Positions 46,832 through 59,414 of a stretch of DNA of 64,000 nt are shown piece by piece; position 1 is the first letter of the stretch, and each line of letters begins with the position of its first letter. This DNA comes from Aspergillus flavus (Eukaryota > Ascomycota > Eurotiomycetes > Eurotiales > Aspergillaceae): positions 1,054,001 to 1,118,000 of the forward strand of contig NC_092406.1 in the NCBI RefSeq assembly GCF_009017415.1. The letters are read 5' to 3'. A program made the translations under genes and the position numbers. Under the pieces are notes generated by a model that did not search any database, was not told the DNA's origin, and was given only the letters and a program-made list of their open reading frames with translations.

Positions 46832-47717
46832 ATACCCAAAACTTCGATGTAAGTATTCCTTCCAGCTCTCCCTCTTTACCATATCTATGGCGGTCTCATA
46901 CCTGTCAATAGACTGCAACATAGGGCAGGCGATCAGGCAACAAACCGGCTCCATCTGACCAGCAGAGCACGGGCGTTAAGTGGCCCTATCATGCCATCGC
47001 CAGATTCGGCTTTGTCAAAAATATGCAAACGTGGATAATGACCAGGCAGTCAATATAGACGAAGACTGGCTGTTGGAAATATTGTTTTTGGCTACTAGGA
47101 AGATCAGGGATGCAATAGCACAAGTAAAAGGGTCCAAAAGTATACTATGCGACAGACCAGACAGAACAGTCGCTGTTGTGCAGAACTACTAAGACAAACG
47201 GGGTTTGATGCGTTGAGTTACTATAAGAGTCATAAGAATGAGAGACACAGATTCTGCCCGGATTGGTTGACAGTTCGACAAGCTGCCCGAACATGACAAC
47301 ACCATCATTACATGAAACATTAGGAAGCCAGATCTTGGTGACGGAGTCTGCTTGATAAATCTTTGGCCTCGTGGCCTGAGATCACTACTAGAATCTCTGA
47401 TTGATATCAAGAACTGGTAGTCACGCGATCCACCCTGTGTGTCTTCATCAAGCTTACTCTCTAGGATTACTGATGCGGTGACGTTCAATGCTGTGACAAC
47501 TGAAGAAGCGAAGTCCTTGTCTATGATGAACAACTTCGGTACCTGCCAAAGTACTTGAGATACCCCGCCCATGGTTTATTGTGTTATGATTGGCTGTCAG
47601 GTAGTGGCTTAGCATGCAGATCTTCGATTGCATCCGAGTCGCCTACGTGACCAGTTCAGAACTTCGGTTCACCGTTTTCTTCAAGCTCATCCACAATCAA
47701 TCTGTCCTGCGTAAGCT
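46832..47717. other. Intergenic, 0.9 kb
   Basis: An ATG-led frame of 127 residues (47189-47572, -) occurs but has no recognisable motif or biased composition, so I do not call it a gene. Confidence 0.4.
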
Positions 47718-49636
47718 ATGGGCTATAACCGATTGTTCGACAGGGACCATGGACCCCCTTTGGCTTTTGAAACTCTGGAGCTGGATGAGCGAATCTGCAA
47801 AACTTGTGAAACGGATTTTTTGACTGAAAAAGCCGTCCGGAAATCAGCAAAGTGCACTGGGTGCGTCATGTTCAGAATTCTTCAACAAGCGTCTTGTTCT
47901 GCTCGCGCCTCAAAAGGATGCTCTTGCAACCGCAACAATCCTTCTGACTCCGTATGGTTTCGACTTGACGAGTCCGTCCAGTGGGGCTGTGACTTTTGTC
48001 AAGCAGGTCTCATGCTACAGTTATACACCTTAGATGGTATGTTTCCCATCGGCCCAGTGGTTCCCTATGACCAACCAATGTCCAGAAATTGTCATCCCGA
48101 GTTAGACAGATTCTGTAAATTGGGGTGGATTGACGTGGGACGACATGTAGTGGGAAATACACCAACCGACGCTGCAATGTCCGACATATCTCAATAGTTG
48201 GACATTTGCACCAAGCAACACCCGAAGTGCCAAATTGCGGACAAAACTCCGCTACCATCACGAGTACTTGAGATTTATGGGAGTCCTGACCATTCTCCGA
48301 AGCTAAGACTACACAGAACGGCACGCAACGAAATGGGACGGTACATTTGCCTCAGTTATTGTTGGGGGGGCAGAGGGAAGTCCGGTTCAATTAAAAAAGG
48401 CAACACTGTCGCAATTCCAACAAGATATCGAGAGGGAGACACTTCCCCTCACCTTTCAGCATGCAATCCATGTCACGCGACAGTTGGGTGTGAAGTATTT
48501 GTGGATCGACTCACTATGTATCGTGCAAGACGACAGTGAGGATTGGAGGGAGCAGTGTCTACGTATGGCAGAAATATATCATAACGCCTAGATAACCTTG
48601 GCATCCAGTGCTGCACCATACCCTCGGGCTGGTCTGTACTTCACGTCCGACGATGAATGGGACCTTGGACGGGAAGTTTTAAGTACTAGCGGTCGCCACG
48701 CATTTCGCACCTTTGCTCGTACGCCTATGACTGACATGAACTCAACAGGGGATTGCGAGCCCCTTTTCAAGCGAGCATGGGCCTATCAAGAGCGCATGTT
48801 ATCACCTCGCATTCTTTATTTCACTCGTCGAGAGTATTGTGGGAATCTAACGAACAGACTGCATGTCAATGCCTTCACCTGCGAGGAAAAGGGAGCTTAA
48901 AAGTCACATTTGCCGAATCTAGTGATGTGAGGGACTTCAGTTTCCGCTGGACTGATATCGAGACAGAGTACACTAGACGCGAGCTATCCCATACAACCGA
49001 TAAACTACCCGCGTTAGCAGGAATTGCTAGAAGGATGCACTCGTTGAGGGCCAACGATACTTATATAGCGGGCTTGTGGCGAAACACCCTCTGCCTAGAC
49101 CTATTGTGGCGCGGTAATCGAGAGTCGGAACTGGCAACTTGGCAAGCACCGTCGTGGTCTTGGGCCTCCATTAAAGGGGAAGTCAGTTTCTTGATAAACG
49201 AACAAAACGTATATGGATTTCGCCCGATGTTCTCTTATATAACTCATAACTGCACGCCACTCCATCCGACTAATGAGGGCTGTTTTGGTGGCTGCAATCA
49301 GCGTCCCTGACGGTCAAAGGAAAGTTGAAATCAGTCATTTGGAATAATCCTGGGAATTCGCTTACCATTGGCAAAGCTCATCGGCATGGTTCCTTCTTTA
49401 TAGACACTTATTACTGGTCAGAGCCTACAACAAACGAATCGCCACTCGACATTCCTCATGTTGGTGACATGTTTAGTGGTGGGCATAGGACTAAAAGCTA
49501 CTATCTTGACCTACGGCAAGTCGATGCGAGATTACAGACCTATGAGCGAGTGGGGTTGTTTCATGAAAAGGAGAGACCCAGTAGTCTTGAAAGATTATGG
49601 CAAACCATCGAAGCAACAACAATCACTCTGGTTTGA
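47718..49636 (+). pseudogene. Wrecked HET-domain gene
   Basis: The HET blocks are recognisable but scattered over three frames. An ATG at 47718 opens a Cys-rich N-terminal part (CKTCETDF, CSCNRNN), ending at a TAG (48196-48198) where relatives have Trp before LDICTKQHPKC. ICLSYCWGG (about 48346) precedes a G7 run at 48362-48369 where the frame shifts. The next block QLGVKYLWIDSLCIVQDDSEDW is in the shifted frame and ends in another TAG (about 48589). The frame then shifts again near 48895 and near 49305. RAWAYQERMLSPRILYF, the GLWRNTLCLDLLW segment and APSWSWAS remain readable. At least two stops and three shifts mean this copy is dead. Confidence 0.85.
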
Positions 49637-50568
49637 GGTTGGGGGTTTTGTGAGCATATTTGACGCACCCCAGAAGGCTTGATCATGTCTCTTAAAAAAA
49701 GGAGAAACCACAGTCGACCCCAGAAGAATAATATAAACTTCATCCTAGTGATCAAACATATTGGGCTGAAGTTCCAGGACAGATTAAGACATATCATCTA
49801 TGGCCCTTGATTCGAGCACCCGTTGTCACTGAGGGCCTATCCGGTATTGATATAGGCTCTTAAATGAGTACACTGTACCAAGAAGTGATACTCATGAAGA
49901 TAACTGAGAATAACCGTCTCAGTTATATACGCCAGACAGAATCAATTTTCGATCCACTTTCCTGTCACTGCCATTCATGTTGAGGTTAGCGGAAATAGCA
50001 ATACAAGCTGTGTATATACTTGATTATACAGCGTGTCGGTCTCTTCTAGTCTGGACGTTGAGTAACAAAGCTGTACATCCAATGCACAAGTTCAATATGA
50101 TTAGTCGCTTTAAAGAATTGCAATGCTTTCCAGTAGTAACGCGCCAACATAGTTCCAGGCGTACGAATAATCTTCTTGGTCAACAGTCTCGGAAGTTCTG
50201 CATGGTATTATTGTTTTGTTGATTCTCGAAAGCTCAAGTTTGAAACACTCTAACAAAGGTCATTTATACTTCACGCAAAAGAAAAGGAACAAAAGGGCAT
50301 AGGGTTGTTGACGACAAAGACCTAAGACAAAGACGATGCGTACAATAAGATAAGTATAGACTGGTGCGCGATACAGGGGAAAGCAGACGTATAAAAGACG
50401 AAAGAAACACCCATTCCTACATAACTAATTTGGCTTATGAGACTTAAACAGACAAACCCAGCTTGGGACTTTACTTTAAACTCAGCGGTCTTCTATCCAC
50501 ACCCAAATGCTTATAAGGCTATTTGCTGAATCTACATACATTCCCATAGTTCGTTCAAACCATATACC
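49637..50568. other. Intergenic, 0.93 kb
   Basis: Upstream flank of the F-box/ankyrin gene. No gene is seen. Confidence 0.5.
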
Positions 50569-51552
50569 ATGGCTACTCCCGCGGGTGTTCCACTAGAGCT
50601 TCTCTATCATATAACAGATTATCTCCACCCCAAGGATCTAATATCGTTATTATTCGCATTTCCTGAATTTGCAAATCGGTTGACATATCGACGCCTATCT
50701 GCGACCGATAGACATCAACGGACAGTTCTACACTTGCTCGCCGATCCAGAAGTCGGACCTGATGAGCCGGAGCTCAGGGACATGATAATCACACATCTCA
50801 TACAGTTTAGAGCCATCCCCGTCAATATCCGCGACATATATGGCTACACACCATTGTGGATAGCAGCTGATCGAGGAAACGAAGAGATGGTAAAGTTACT
50901 CCTCGAGACAAAAGACTTGGAACCGGATATACCGAGCCTATCCGGGGTCCTTCCACTTGGACAAGCTGTTAGTCGTGAAAATGAAGTCATTGTAAAACAG
51001 CTATTGGCACATGGTGGTGTTAACCCCATTCGAGAACATAGCCCTAACGGCAAGCAGGTCGTATTAGCTCCGCTTGCGACGGCAGCCATGGCTGGGCGTG
51101 CGGCTATGGTAAAGTTGATGCTAGGGCACGTTCCCAGGGAGCAACTGGAACCTGCCGCTGCAATGGCTTTCAAATACGCTGCGAACTTTAAGCATAAGGA
51201 TGTTATGGAAGTTATAATTAATAGTGTTGGGAATGTGAATTTTCAAATCGAAAAGGGACAGAGCGTGCTGCTGTACACATACTCCAGATTCTACAGGGGT
51301 ATTGCGAAACAGCTGTTGACGAAGGATGGTGTTGACGCAGGTTGTAAGGACAACATTGGTAGAACTTTGCTGAGTATTGCCGTGGATCGTGAGGATACTG
51401 AAATGGTGAAGCTCCTCCTCGCTCGACGGGATGTGGAGGTTGTTTTCAAGGGTAGCAACGGTTGGACAAACCTGGCATTGTGTGCTAGCAATGTATATCA
51501 TCCTAACAGTAAGATCATAGAACTACTATTAGGTATAGGTGGAGAAAGTTGA
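50569..51552 (+). CDS. F-box / ankyrin-repeat protein
   Basis: Single-exon gene for 327 residues. The N-terminus (VPLELLYHITDYLHPKDLISLLFAFPEFANRL) is an F-box-like motif of about 35 residues. It is followed by a series of ankyrin repeats of about 33 residues: TVLHLLAD..., YGYTPLWIAADRGNEEMVKLLLE, GVLPLGQAVSRENEVIVKQLLA, LAPLATAAMAGRAAMVKLML, AMAFKYAANFKHKDVMEVII, SVLLYTYSRFYRGIAKQLL and RTLLSIAVDREDTEMVKLLLA. In other fungal proteins this pairing suggests a substrate adaptor for an SCF ubiquitin ligase, with the ankyrins binding the target. The target is unknown. A damaged relative lies 330 bp downstream on the same strand. Confidence 0.88.
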   Translation: MATPAGVPLELLYHITDYLHPKDLISLLFAFPEFANRLTYRRLSATDRHQRTVLHLLADPEVGPDEPELRDMIITHLIQFRAIPVNIRDIYGYTPLWIAADRGNEEMVKLLLETKDLEPDIPSLSGVLPLGQAVSRENEVIVKQLLAHGGVNPIREHSPNGKQVVLAPLATAAMAGRAAMVKLMLGHVPREQLEPAAAMAFKYAANFKHKDVMEVIINSVGNVNFQIEKGQSVLLYTYSRFYRGIAKQLLTKDGVDAGCKDNIGRTLLSIAVDREDTEMVKLLLARRDVEVVFKGSNGWTNLALCASNVYHPNSKIIELLLGIGGES

Positions 51553-51882
51553 GCGTATGAGAACGTTGGGGAAGCTTGAATTTCTATAGAATTTGGTGGG
51601 AAGGATATATAGAGGATATCGAAGCTTCACAAAGAGTTTCCTAAAAACACAGGATCTAGGTGGCGTAATCGACCGGATATCCACTTTCCATTCACTATAT
51701 AAGCTCTTTAGGAGGTTCAGACCTTCTATCACCCTTTTAGTCTTCTCACACTTCACACCTTCAATCACATACCTGTGATTCATCAAAATCCGCCTATCTT
51801 ACCTACATAAAAGCTACATCTCTTGACCCATTCACCAAGTACATACTTTCCACATACCTATCCTCATATTCACAACCCTTCA

Positions 51883-52319
51883 ATGTGTACTGTCGAGCGA
51901 GTTCCGGTTGAAATTCACCTCCTGGTGGTGGAATACCTCCCACCAAAAGACCAGTTGTCATATTTGCAGGTCTTTCCTAATACCATCAAACTGCTATTGC
52001 CTTGACATGTTGCCAATGAAGACCAATATAGAAGGACAATGCTACACCTAATCGCTTGAAGATCAAGCGAGCTGCTCACGAGACTCGTCCCACAAAATAT
52101 GCGCTTACCAGTGGATAAAAGGGACAAATACCTCTGTACGCCACTGGTGTACGCAATATATAGTGGACATGAATTTATGGTTGAATTGCTGCTAAGAAGG
52201 GATGTGAACCTGAGCTTGCACAACCCTCGTTCACTTCTTCTTACGGCCGTTGAAACAGGACATCTTTCCATCGTTAAGCTCTTAATAGACCAACAAGCCC
52301 TTGATTAGGGCTGCAAGTA
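51883..52319 (+). pseudogene. Truncated F-box/ankyrin copy with in-frame stops
   Basis: It starts MCTVERVPVEIHLLVVEYLPPKDQLSYLQVF, an F-box-like start matching the intact gene upstream, and continues in the same frame through a TGA (52003-52005), a TRTMLHL-type ankyrin start (RRTMLHLIA), a second TGA (about 52058-52060), then PLVYAIYSGHEFMVELLLRRD and LLTAVETGHLSIVKLLIDQ, to a TAG near 52306. There is no frameshift; both TGA codons sit where CGA (Arg) would be expected, so single C-to-T changes explain them. It is much shorter than the upstream gene, so the 3' part is lost. Confidence 0.75.
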
Positions 52320-52595
52320 ACTAAATCGTACATTAACCTGTATAAACTTGGAAGTCCATCGTCATCAGCCTAACTATGATTGGTCCACAGCAACCCGTGA
52401 CCGACCAACCCCAAAGGAGCAATTTTTCGCCTGAGGCCACGACCATCGCGAACTCCTCCACATCGACTTTCTCCGCCGGTTCTGGCCGGTCTGTTCTAGT
52501 CGCCTTCGCATTCCCTTTCATGTCGCTGTCGTGACTTCCAATCCCGGCCCTACCTCTCTCACCTCTACTCCTCTCTTACACTCTTTTCTCCCGCC

Positions 52596-53652
52596 ATGTT
52601 TCGTCCCGCCTCTAGAGCCCTCCTCCGCGCGCCGGCCGCCGCCCGTGGCCCGGCAAGCAGACGATTGATAAGCACCGCTCCCGCCGAGTCGAAACCGAGG
52701 AGCTGGAAGAACACCGCTGTACGACTGGGATTGGCCGCTGGCGCAATCTACTACTATAACACGAGCAATGTGTTCGCGGAGAACCCATCCTGTACGTTCA
52801 ATCTACCAGGAAATTTCCAGAGCTAAACAGCCTCTACCTTACTCCTCCGAGTCCTATACAACAATTTTTTCTCAATTAATCAGCATCGCAACTAACAACA
52901 ACCCCAGTCTCCCTCAACAACCAGCTTAAGAAAAACTCCGCCGAAGAACCCCTCCCCACCCTCGACTCCATCAAGCCCAGGATCCGCGAAGAAAGGGAAT
53001 CCGCCGCCCCCAAGCCCAATGCCGAACAAGCCCCAGCACAAGAGCTCTCCCTCGGCGAGGGCGCCGTGAAGTCGCCCCAGGAGCTCGAAGAGGAGGCCGG
53101 CCAGGAAGCCGCCTTCAACCCGGAGACCGGCGAGATCAACTGGGACTGCCCCTGCCTGGGTGGAATGGCTCACGGCCCTTGCGGAGAGGAGTTCAAGGCT
53201 GCGTTCAGCTGCTTCGTGTACTCTGAGGAGGAGCCTAAGGGCATGGACTGCATTGAGAAGTTTAAGTGCGTCTGAAACCCGGACCTGGATATCTATCTGG
53301 TGTAATTTTTTTCCTATTGGGTTGGATCGTGGAGCTAACGTTGGGTTATTACCACAGGGGCATGCAAGATTGTTTCCGCAAGTATCCCGAGGTTTACGGC
53401 GCTGAGCTTGAAGACGATGAGGAAGGTGCTCCTGCTCCCGCTCCCGAGGGTGAGGCCCAGAACGCTGCGCCCCTAGCCACCGAGATTGATGCGGCTTCGC
53501 ATCCCGAGGAGAAGCGTGCCCGCGCGAAGGAGACTACCGCCCAGGTGAAGTCAGAGCTTTCGCAGAAGGGCGAGCTCCCCGAGAGCGATGAGCTGCTTCC
53601 CAAGGCTTGGCACGACACGGAAAACAAGAACGAGACCCAGTCCGAGAAATAA
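52596..53652 (+). CDS. mia40: MIA40/Tim40, mitochondrial intermembrane-space oxidoreductase
   Basis: Predicted 282 residues from exons 52596-52791, 52908-53265 and 53358-53652 (introns 116 and 92 bp). The N-terminus is an Arg/Ala-rich mitochondrial presequence followed by a membrane segment ([11 protein letters not shown]), as in fungal MIA40, which is anchored in the inner membrane facing the intermembrane space. The catalytic CPC motif (INWDCPC) is followed by the twin CX9C cysteines ([11 protein letters not shown] and CIEKFKGMQDC, the second joined across intron 2). It oxidises incoming CX3C/CX9C proteins and passes electrons to Erv1. The C-terminus is long, acidic and disordered. It is an essential gene, and the first conserved core gene after the accessory region. 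Confidence 0.95.
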
Positions 53653-54830
53653 AGCAATTCGCAACTCATTTATGTATGTTGAAAACGCGTGACATGGGCC
53701 AACGGAACAGAGTCGGATCTTTTGGTTATCTCGGTGGATAAAATTTCAAAAGTTTCATGGGGCTAGGTCTGAACTGCTCTGGGTCCGCGAGGAATAGTTT
53801 GGGATTGGTTGGGGCTATGTGTATTCTTTTTATACTATATACCCTTCCACCCTCCTCATTTGGTTTCTCGGTCGTGTTTATCTATAAAGCTATCTCATGT
53901 CATCTCTCTTCTATTGTTTTTCCCTATGTTTTCCTTCCTTATTTCGTTTTGCGTGTGAAGTCTCAGCATCCATTCCCACTTTTGCCTTGTGTTTTCCCCC
54001 TTCACCATGTAACTTATTGTACTTGTACGCTGTGGCCTTTCGGAAAGAGTCCTGATAGAAATAGAGTCTGCTTTCTACTCCGCAGTATGCTTGGTTACAT
54101 TGTTTGTTGAGCGTCTCTGCTGTGATGAAGTTTACAGGATAGTTACAGTTCACGTGGTACGGATTTTAGGGTTAAGAAGAAACAAACATGGCATTATCTT
54201 CATTAGCAATTTTCCATGCAAATTGTTGAATCTCTCTGGCAAATTTGATTGATCCTTACAAAGTTCAGCAAGGTCCAGGTCACTTCTCAACGTTGCTGAG
54301 CTCGTACAGTGCCGCAACAGGGGAGTTGTGCGGGTGACCACAGCATGTCTCATCACTGTATCTCATGGTGTTGTTCTTTCCATTGTCCGAGGATTGTCTA
54401 ACAGTGAGTTGAATCCTGCATCAATTCTTCCCGGGCAAGTGCAAGACTGGGTTCACACGCACAAGACATATTTGGGCCCTTAAGAATAAACTTGTATTCT
54501 CATAAATATGGGTTCCAGATGAGCTTCGATGCTGTGTCTTTCACCAGACATGAGACCGCGATAACTTATCAGGAGGTCCCGCGGGAGGTATGCAGCTGGT
54601 GCAGAAAAAAAGCACATCTCATGTACCTAGTATTGATGAGGTCGGTGGCTCGGTACCCGTTCGTATGGTGGATTAGAATCCCTTTGGCTAATTTACCAGT
54701 TCACGTCGCTCAGCTGCAGTTTACGAGAACGGAATGCCGTCCGATTCCCACCAGATTTATCAACCCTGGAGTCGCGGGGGGAGCGTTTCTCGAGCGCTGG
54801 GTATAGGTTAGCCGTGATCAGCACTTGTAA
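53653..54830. other. Intergenic, 1.2 kb
   Basis: Between the convergent 3' ends of MIA40 (+) and UPF2 (-). Only short frames occur, the largest ATG-less. Confidence 0.5.
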
Positions 54831-57800
54831 TTAGAGGATTATCGCACCTTCAGCAGTTTCGGCCTCGTTGGACATCTCGTAATTAAGTACCAGGTTCTTG
54901 ATCCGTTGTTGTTCTTCTCGATCAGCTTGCTGCTGGCTTCTCATGGCAACTGCAAAACTCGAATCAGAGGGCAGGTCGATGGTACGGGTCTAGTCTCAGT
55001 CAGCAGACGGTTCTTTGGATATTCGAACATGTATAAGCAGACCTGTTGTTTGTTTCCCTTTTTAGTCATCAAGGAGAAAGCCATCGTACTAGGCTGCGGC
55101 TGCGGCTGCGGCTGTGGTTGTGGTTGACTAGTCTCGGGGGCACTTTCGCCTGCTGCATCCCGAGGAGCTCGTTTCATGGGAAGAGGTATGTCAAACACAC
55201 CCTTGCGTTCGAACTTTCGGGAATCCATGCTTTCTGCCATCATCTTTTCGAACTCACGATCGAATTCGGCTTCGGCCTCAGGGTCTCGTTCCTCCTCTTG
55301 GCGTGTAACGAAGATTTGTTCGTCTTCAGAGTCACTGTCACCGTTTTGCTCGGCATTGGGGCCCGATGCCTATGAGACTTTTGTCAGCACGGCTCATTCA
55401 AGTCTATATGCAGCGTAACTAAGACTCACTTCAGCTTCATCACTGGACTCTCCGTCCTCGTCCACCTCGGGCATGACATCATCCTCGAAACCCTCATCAG
55501 ATGAGCTACTTTCTGCTTCTTCATCATCTGGCTCTGCAGGCCTCTCGGCGTCTTGTGTTTTGTAGTTCTGAGCTACAGCCTCCCCGAAGATACGGGTGGC
55601 CTCTTCCAGGTCGGTGACTAACTTCCACTGAGGACGAGTCATAGAGAATGTATCTTGGACAAGGAAATCAATGTCCATCGGCAGTGGATCTTTTGTCGTC
55701 ATGTAGTACTGCATGAACAATTAATAACATGTCCAAGGAACTAGCGATTGACAACTGTTATTACCTGGAAAAACGTCAAGAAGAAGTCCAACTTCTTTTT
55801 GGCAGATCCACGGTCAAAGCAGTGACCACAGGTGTCCAGGAGAGTGCAGACCAGGCGAACTCGGAAAAAGTCATCTGGCAGATCCAATGGGTTCAGCTTC
55901 CCCGGGATTGGCGTACCGCCCTCTATATTATCATTAGTATTGGGGTAGTTCTTGTCGCTCGGTTTGGCTTACCATGACCGAATGTAACAATCCTGTACAA
56001 GGTATCGAAAATAACAGGCGAGTCGATCATTTTGTAGTTATACAACTCTCCAAGGTACTTGACTTCAGCGACGCGCTTCTGGTTGAACTTGAAGTCGTTC
56101 TGCTCAAGACCCAGTGTGATTTGCTCGAGGATGTTGTCGACGATACCAATAACGAACTCCTGGTGATATCTGTAGAGAGCGCTGACTAGGATCGCTAGAA
56201 GGTGGATGTTGCCATATTTCACCTTAACGGGCTTGCTGAATACACGCTCTATAATGTCAACGACCTGGCAGTGGTATTAGTAACTTTTATCAAAAAAAGA
56301 GAAAACGCCCCAATTCCAAGGGAGGAAGTTCCTACCTCTTGTTCTTCCCAATGTAGCTTGCGGATTGACTTCAAGATCCTGGTATAATTGCGCTTGTTCA
56401 TATCCAAATAGATAAGCCTCCGGATATAAGACTCCATAGGAGTACGCTCTTTTTGCTGAATAGCCGGTCGGGGTGGAGGGTCAACGTAGTAAACCGCATT
56501 CTCAATGATCATTCGTTCTTGTTGACCCAGGTGCTGAACAGTTTTCTTTCTCCCAAGAGTTTCCAAAAATGAGGCCATTCGAGGGGAAGTCTCGGGGTTG
56601 CGCAGCAGATAACGTCCACAGTTCTCTAGGAGATAACCAATGATTTCAATATTCATGCGAGAGAAGTCGTCAAGAGAGACCTTGAAACAGTGGAAAATGA
56701 TATGCTCCGGAACCACACCAAACTTGGTCAACTCTGCAAGATAGCGCACATTGCTCATACGAACCTGCCCGAGAAACTCTTTGGACTTGCGGCGTTGAAG
56801 GCTTCGGAACTCTTCATCCAGATAAGTGATCAATCCCTGCGGTATATCGGGCAAGTATTGCCCAAGGGTGGCGACCAGGCGCGAATACAAGGGCAGGAGA
56901 TCGATACGTCCCTTCGGCACATCCGACACAGCCTTAATGAGCCTATTTCTAGATGCTTTGGAGTTGAGAAAGCAAAAGTCCAGTGCCAACTGATCAACGT
57001 GGTCCTTCGTCTGCAAATCGGGCAGTTTAGCCAACAGCGCGTCGACTTGGGCTCCGACAGTTTTGCTTGCAATGGCCATGGACTGATCGTCTGCATCCGC
57101 AGCAGCCTTCTCTTCTGATGGCTGGCCTTGGGCTGATTCGGACTTCTCCAAATCCTCACCATCTTTCTTTTTCCCTGCTTCATCGGAGTCTGTCTTTTTC
57201 TTCTTACCATCCTCTAGGAGAACGGCTGGAACCTTGCCTTTGAGGTCAACCAGATTCTCGTAAAAGCGCCTCTCTTCTTCGTCTTCCCAGATACCGGCAC
57301 CATCGCCATGGCCGCGTAGGTACTCGGACGTTTTCACAAGCCCAATTCCTCCACTCGATGCAGGGTCGGCAGATTCCTGCTCAGCCAAGGCGGGCATTTC
57401 CACCCCTAAAGCCTCACACAAAACCTGCGTGTTGGCAACCAACTTTTCCAAAGATTTGCTCTGCTTCTCAAAGTTGGCCTGGCGGTCCTCGAAGATTTCA
57501 CCACTCTTGACATAAGCCTCGGCGTTACGACGACTCTGGGCTGCCAGTGCTCTTTGGTCACGAACAACATGCGCCTTGACATCTTCCAGGTACCGATTCA
57601 AAATGCTCTTAAAACGAGCCTGTGTCTTCTCTGGGATGAGAGGAGGGTCATTTTCAACTGTTGTTACATCTCCCGCGCCCTCCTCGCCATTTGTGGCCTC
57701 TGCAGGGGTCGTCGCTCCATCGGCCTCTACGGTTTTCCTTCCTTCCTCCACTGTCTTCGCTCCGAGAATATCCCAGCTGAAACTCTTGACAAACAGAACG

Positions 57801-58486
57801 GCGAGTGGCAGATTGGTGTGGTCACGATCATGGCCCAATAGGTCCTTCAACACTTCCAGGGGAAATGGCTCTGCTTCCTTATCACTGTCCCGAACTGCCG
57901 ATGGGACCTTGGCTTTGACTGGGTTTTCTGAGGCCTTTCCACCTATCCCAACAACACCGTCTTTTCCCTTGGCACCCAAGTCCTCCGGTCGTTCGATATC
58001 ATCCAGCGTCCTGAGCACACCAACCAACCAGAGCTCTGTGGCCACTCTTAGCAAAACTCGATGTCGGGATAGTCGTTCCTTTTCTTCGCGTTCGCGCACC
58101 TCCTGGCTGAGCGCTTTCAACTGTCCCTTATCCGGTGTGCTAAGTCCTCGACCCAATAACCATCCAATTTGTCTCGTGAACTCGGCTGGTCCGAACCGTT
58201 GATGCAGTGCGCTCGCGATTTCCACGCCCGTGGCGATCTCCCCCGGCGATTTCAACTTGCATAGCCCTTCATAGCAAGCGGATATAATTTCTGACAGATA
58301 TTTGTGGAGCGATAGAGTGCGGATATCAGCCAGGAAGGTCTGCTGGGCGGAAGCACTAATTCCGGTGCGTAGACGCTTGATGAAAGCGGTGTTTTTCTTC
58401 AGCGCTGAATCAAGGGATCGGCTAACTGGGAAGATATCTGTTTCATGAGGTTGGGCGGTTAGATTGGGACCTGTTGTGCGGGACAT
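54831..58486 (-). CDS. upf2: UPF2/NMD2, nonsense-mediated mRNA decay factor
   Basis: Predicted 1121 residues from minus-strand exons 58486-56336, 56264-55973, 55922-55765, 55708-55430, 55369-55043 and 54989-54831 (introns 50-71 bp). The first exon encodes three MIF4G-like helical regions, separated by Lys/Glu-rich linkers; the second begins VVDIIERVFSKPVKVKYGN and carries the conserved IHLLAILVSALYRYHQEFVIGIVDNILEQI stretch of the third. After DFFRVRLVCTLLDTCGHCF comes an acidic region (DDEEAESSSSDEG) and a C-terminal UPF1-binding part (EFDREFEKMMAESMDSRK). UPF2 bridges UPF1 and UPF3 at stalled ribosomes to degrade mRNAs with premature stops. A glutamine-proline repeat lies near residue 1045. 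Confidence 0.95.
55092..55128 (-). repeat. Short CAGCCG-type repeat coding Gln-Pro in UPF2
   Basis: Five to six tandem hexamers (plus strand GGCTGC, then GGTTGT variants) encode SQPQPQPQPQPQPS within UPF2 exon 5. It preserves the frame whatever the copy number. Confidence 0.85.
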
Positions 58487-59414
58487 TGTATTGGGACGCC
58501 ATTACCACTCTCGCCAGCCCAAGCTCTCTCATTGAGATTGCGAAGCTCCCCTAGAACAAGACTCGGTGTTAAAAACAAACCCTATATATGGTAAATGGGA
58601 GTTGAAGACGGGGTGCGGGGTACGCACGTTTCCTTTGACGATCCATCTCTTACTGCCGTCTGTTGTCCGCACAGTCGGTGTCGATTAACTATCGTGGGGT
58701 CCTTTCAAAAAGTCGGAAAGGAAAGCGCATAAGTGACTTGAACGCCACATTGGTGAAGCACGTTGGTACCGAGCGCTGCGCAACGTCTTGAGATTTCTGT
58801 CACCGTGCGCCAGGGCTGAGGTGCTTTTATGAAAAGCTGGGTCGGAGACGCTGCGGCGGCGAAAGTGGGAGCCGAAGGCGGTCCCTGTTGCAAGTCAGAC
58901 CAATTTAATCCACACTGGGGGGTTTTCCGCGCAGGTCTATAACAACTATGTCCTGCCTTGACCTACTACAACCCAATCTTCTACTTTCTTGCTTTCTTTC
59001 TTTCTTTTGATTTCTCTAGTATTCAAATAATCTACACCTTGTTGACTAGTGTTAGTATCATGATTAAGGACACCTCATTTCCTTTTGTCTACTAGGTACT
59101 ATTGCAACTACGACCTATATGACGAGGATTCTGAAATATATATAGTTCCACTATTCCACTACCGATTCAAAGTCGTGGCGAGCCCATTGCCATTAATCAA
59201 TTTGATAGGCATATAATAATAAATACTAAACATGAGGAGAGAAGAGCCACTGGCTCGAGGCGAGAACGCGAACAGAATCTCAAACAGCCCGCTGTCAGCT
59301 TGATCCTATCCACCTAGGCATAAACCCATATCATAGTAGACAGCTTTCATACCCGGTCCATCTCACCTTCCATCATCAATCATTCCGTTATTCATTCATT
59401 CATTCATTCATTCA
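58487..59414. promoter_or_regulatory. UPF2 upstream region
   Basis: This 0.93 kb lies before UPF2 (-). A GC-poor tract with pyrimidine stretches (CTTTCTTTCTTTC, about 58987-59005) and a (ATTC)n repeat at 59390-59416 next to the following gene are visible. No gene is seen. Confidence 0.45.

Noticed and set aside
47189..47572. 127-residue minus-strand ATG frame
   Set aside because: No motif, no splice partner and ordinary composition. It could be chance in a gap between two HET genes.
57576..58202. Long plus-strand frame opposite UPF2
   Set aside because: It is the complement of the UPF2 first exon, Ser/Pro-rich by codon shadow, with no independent support.
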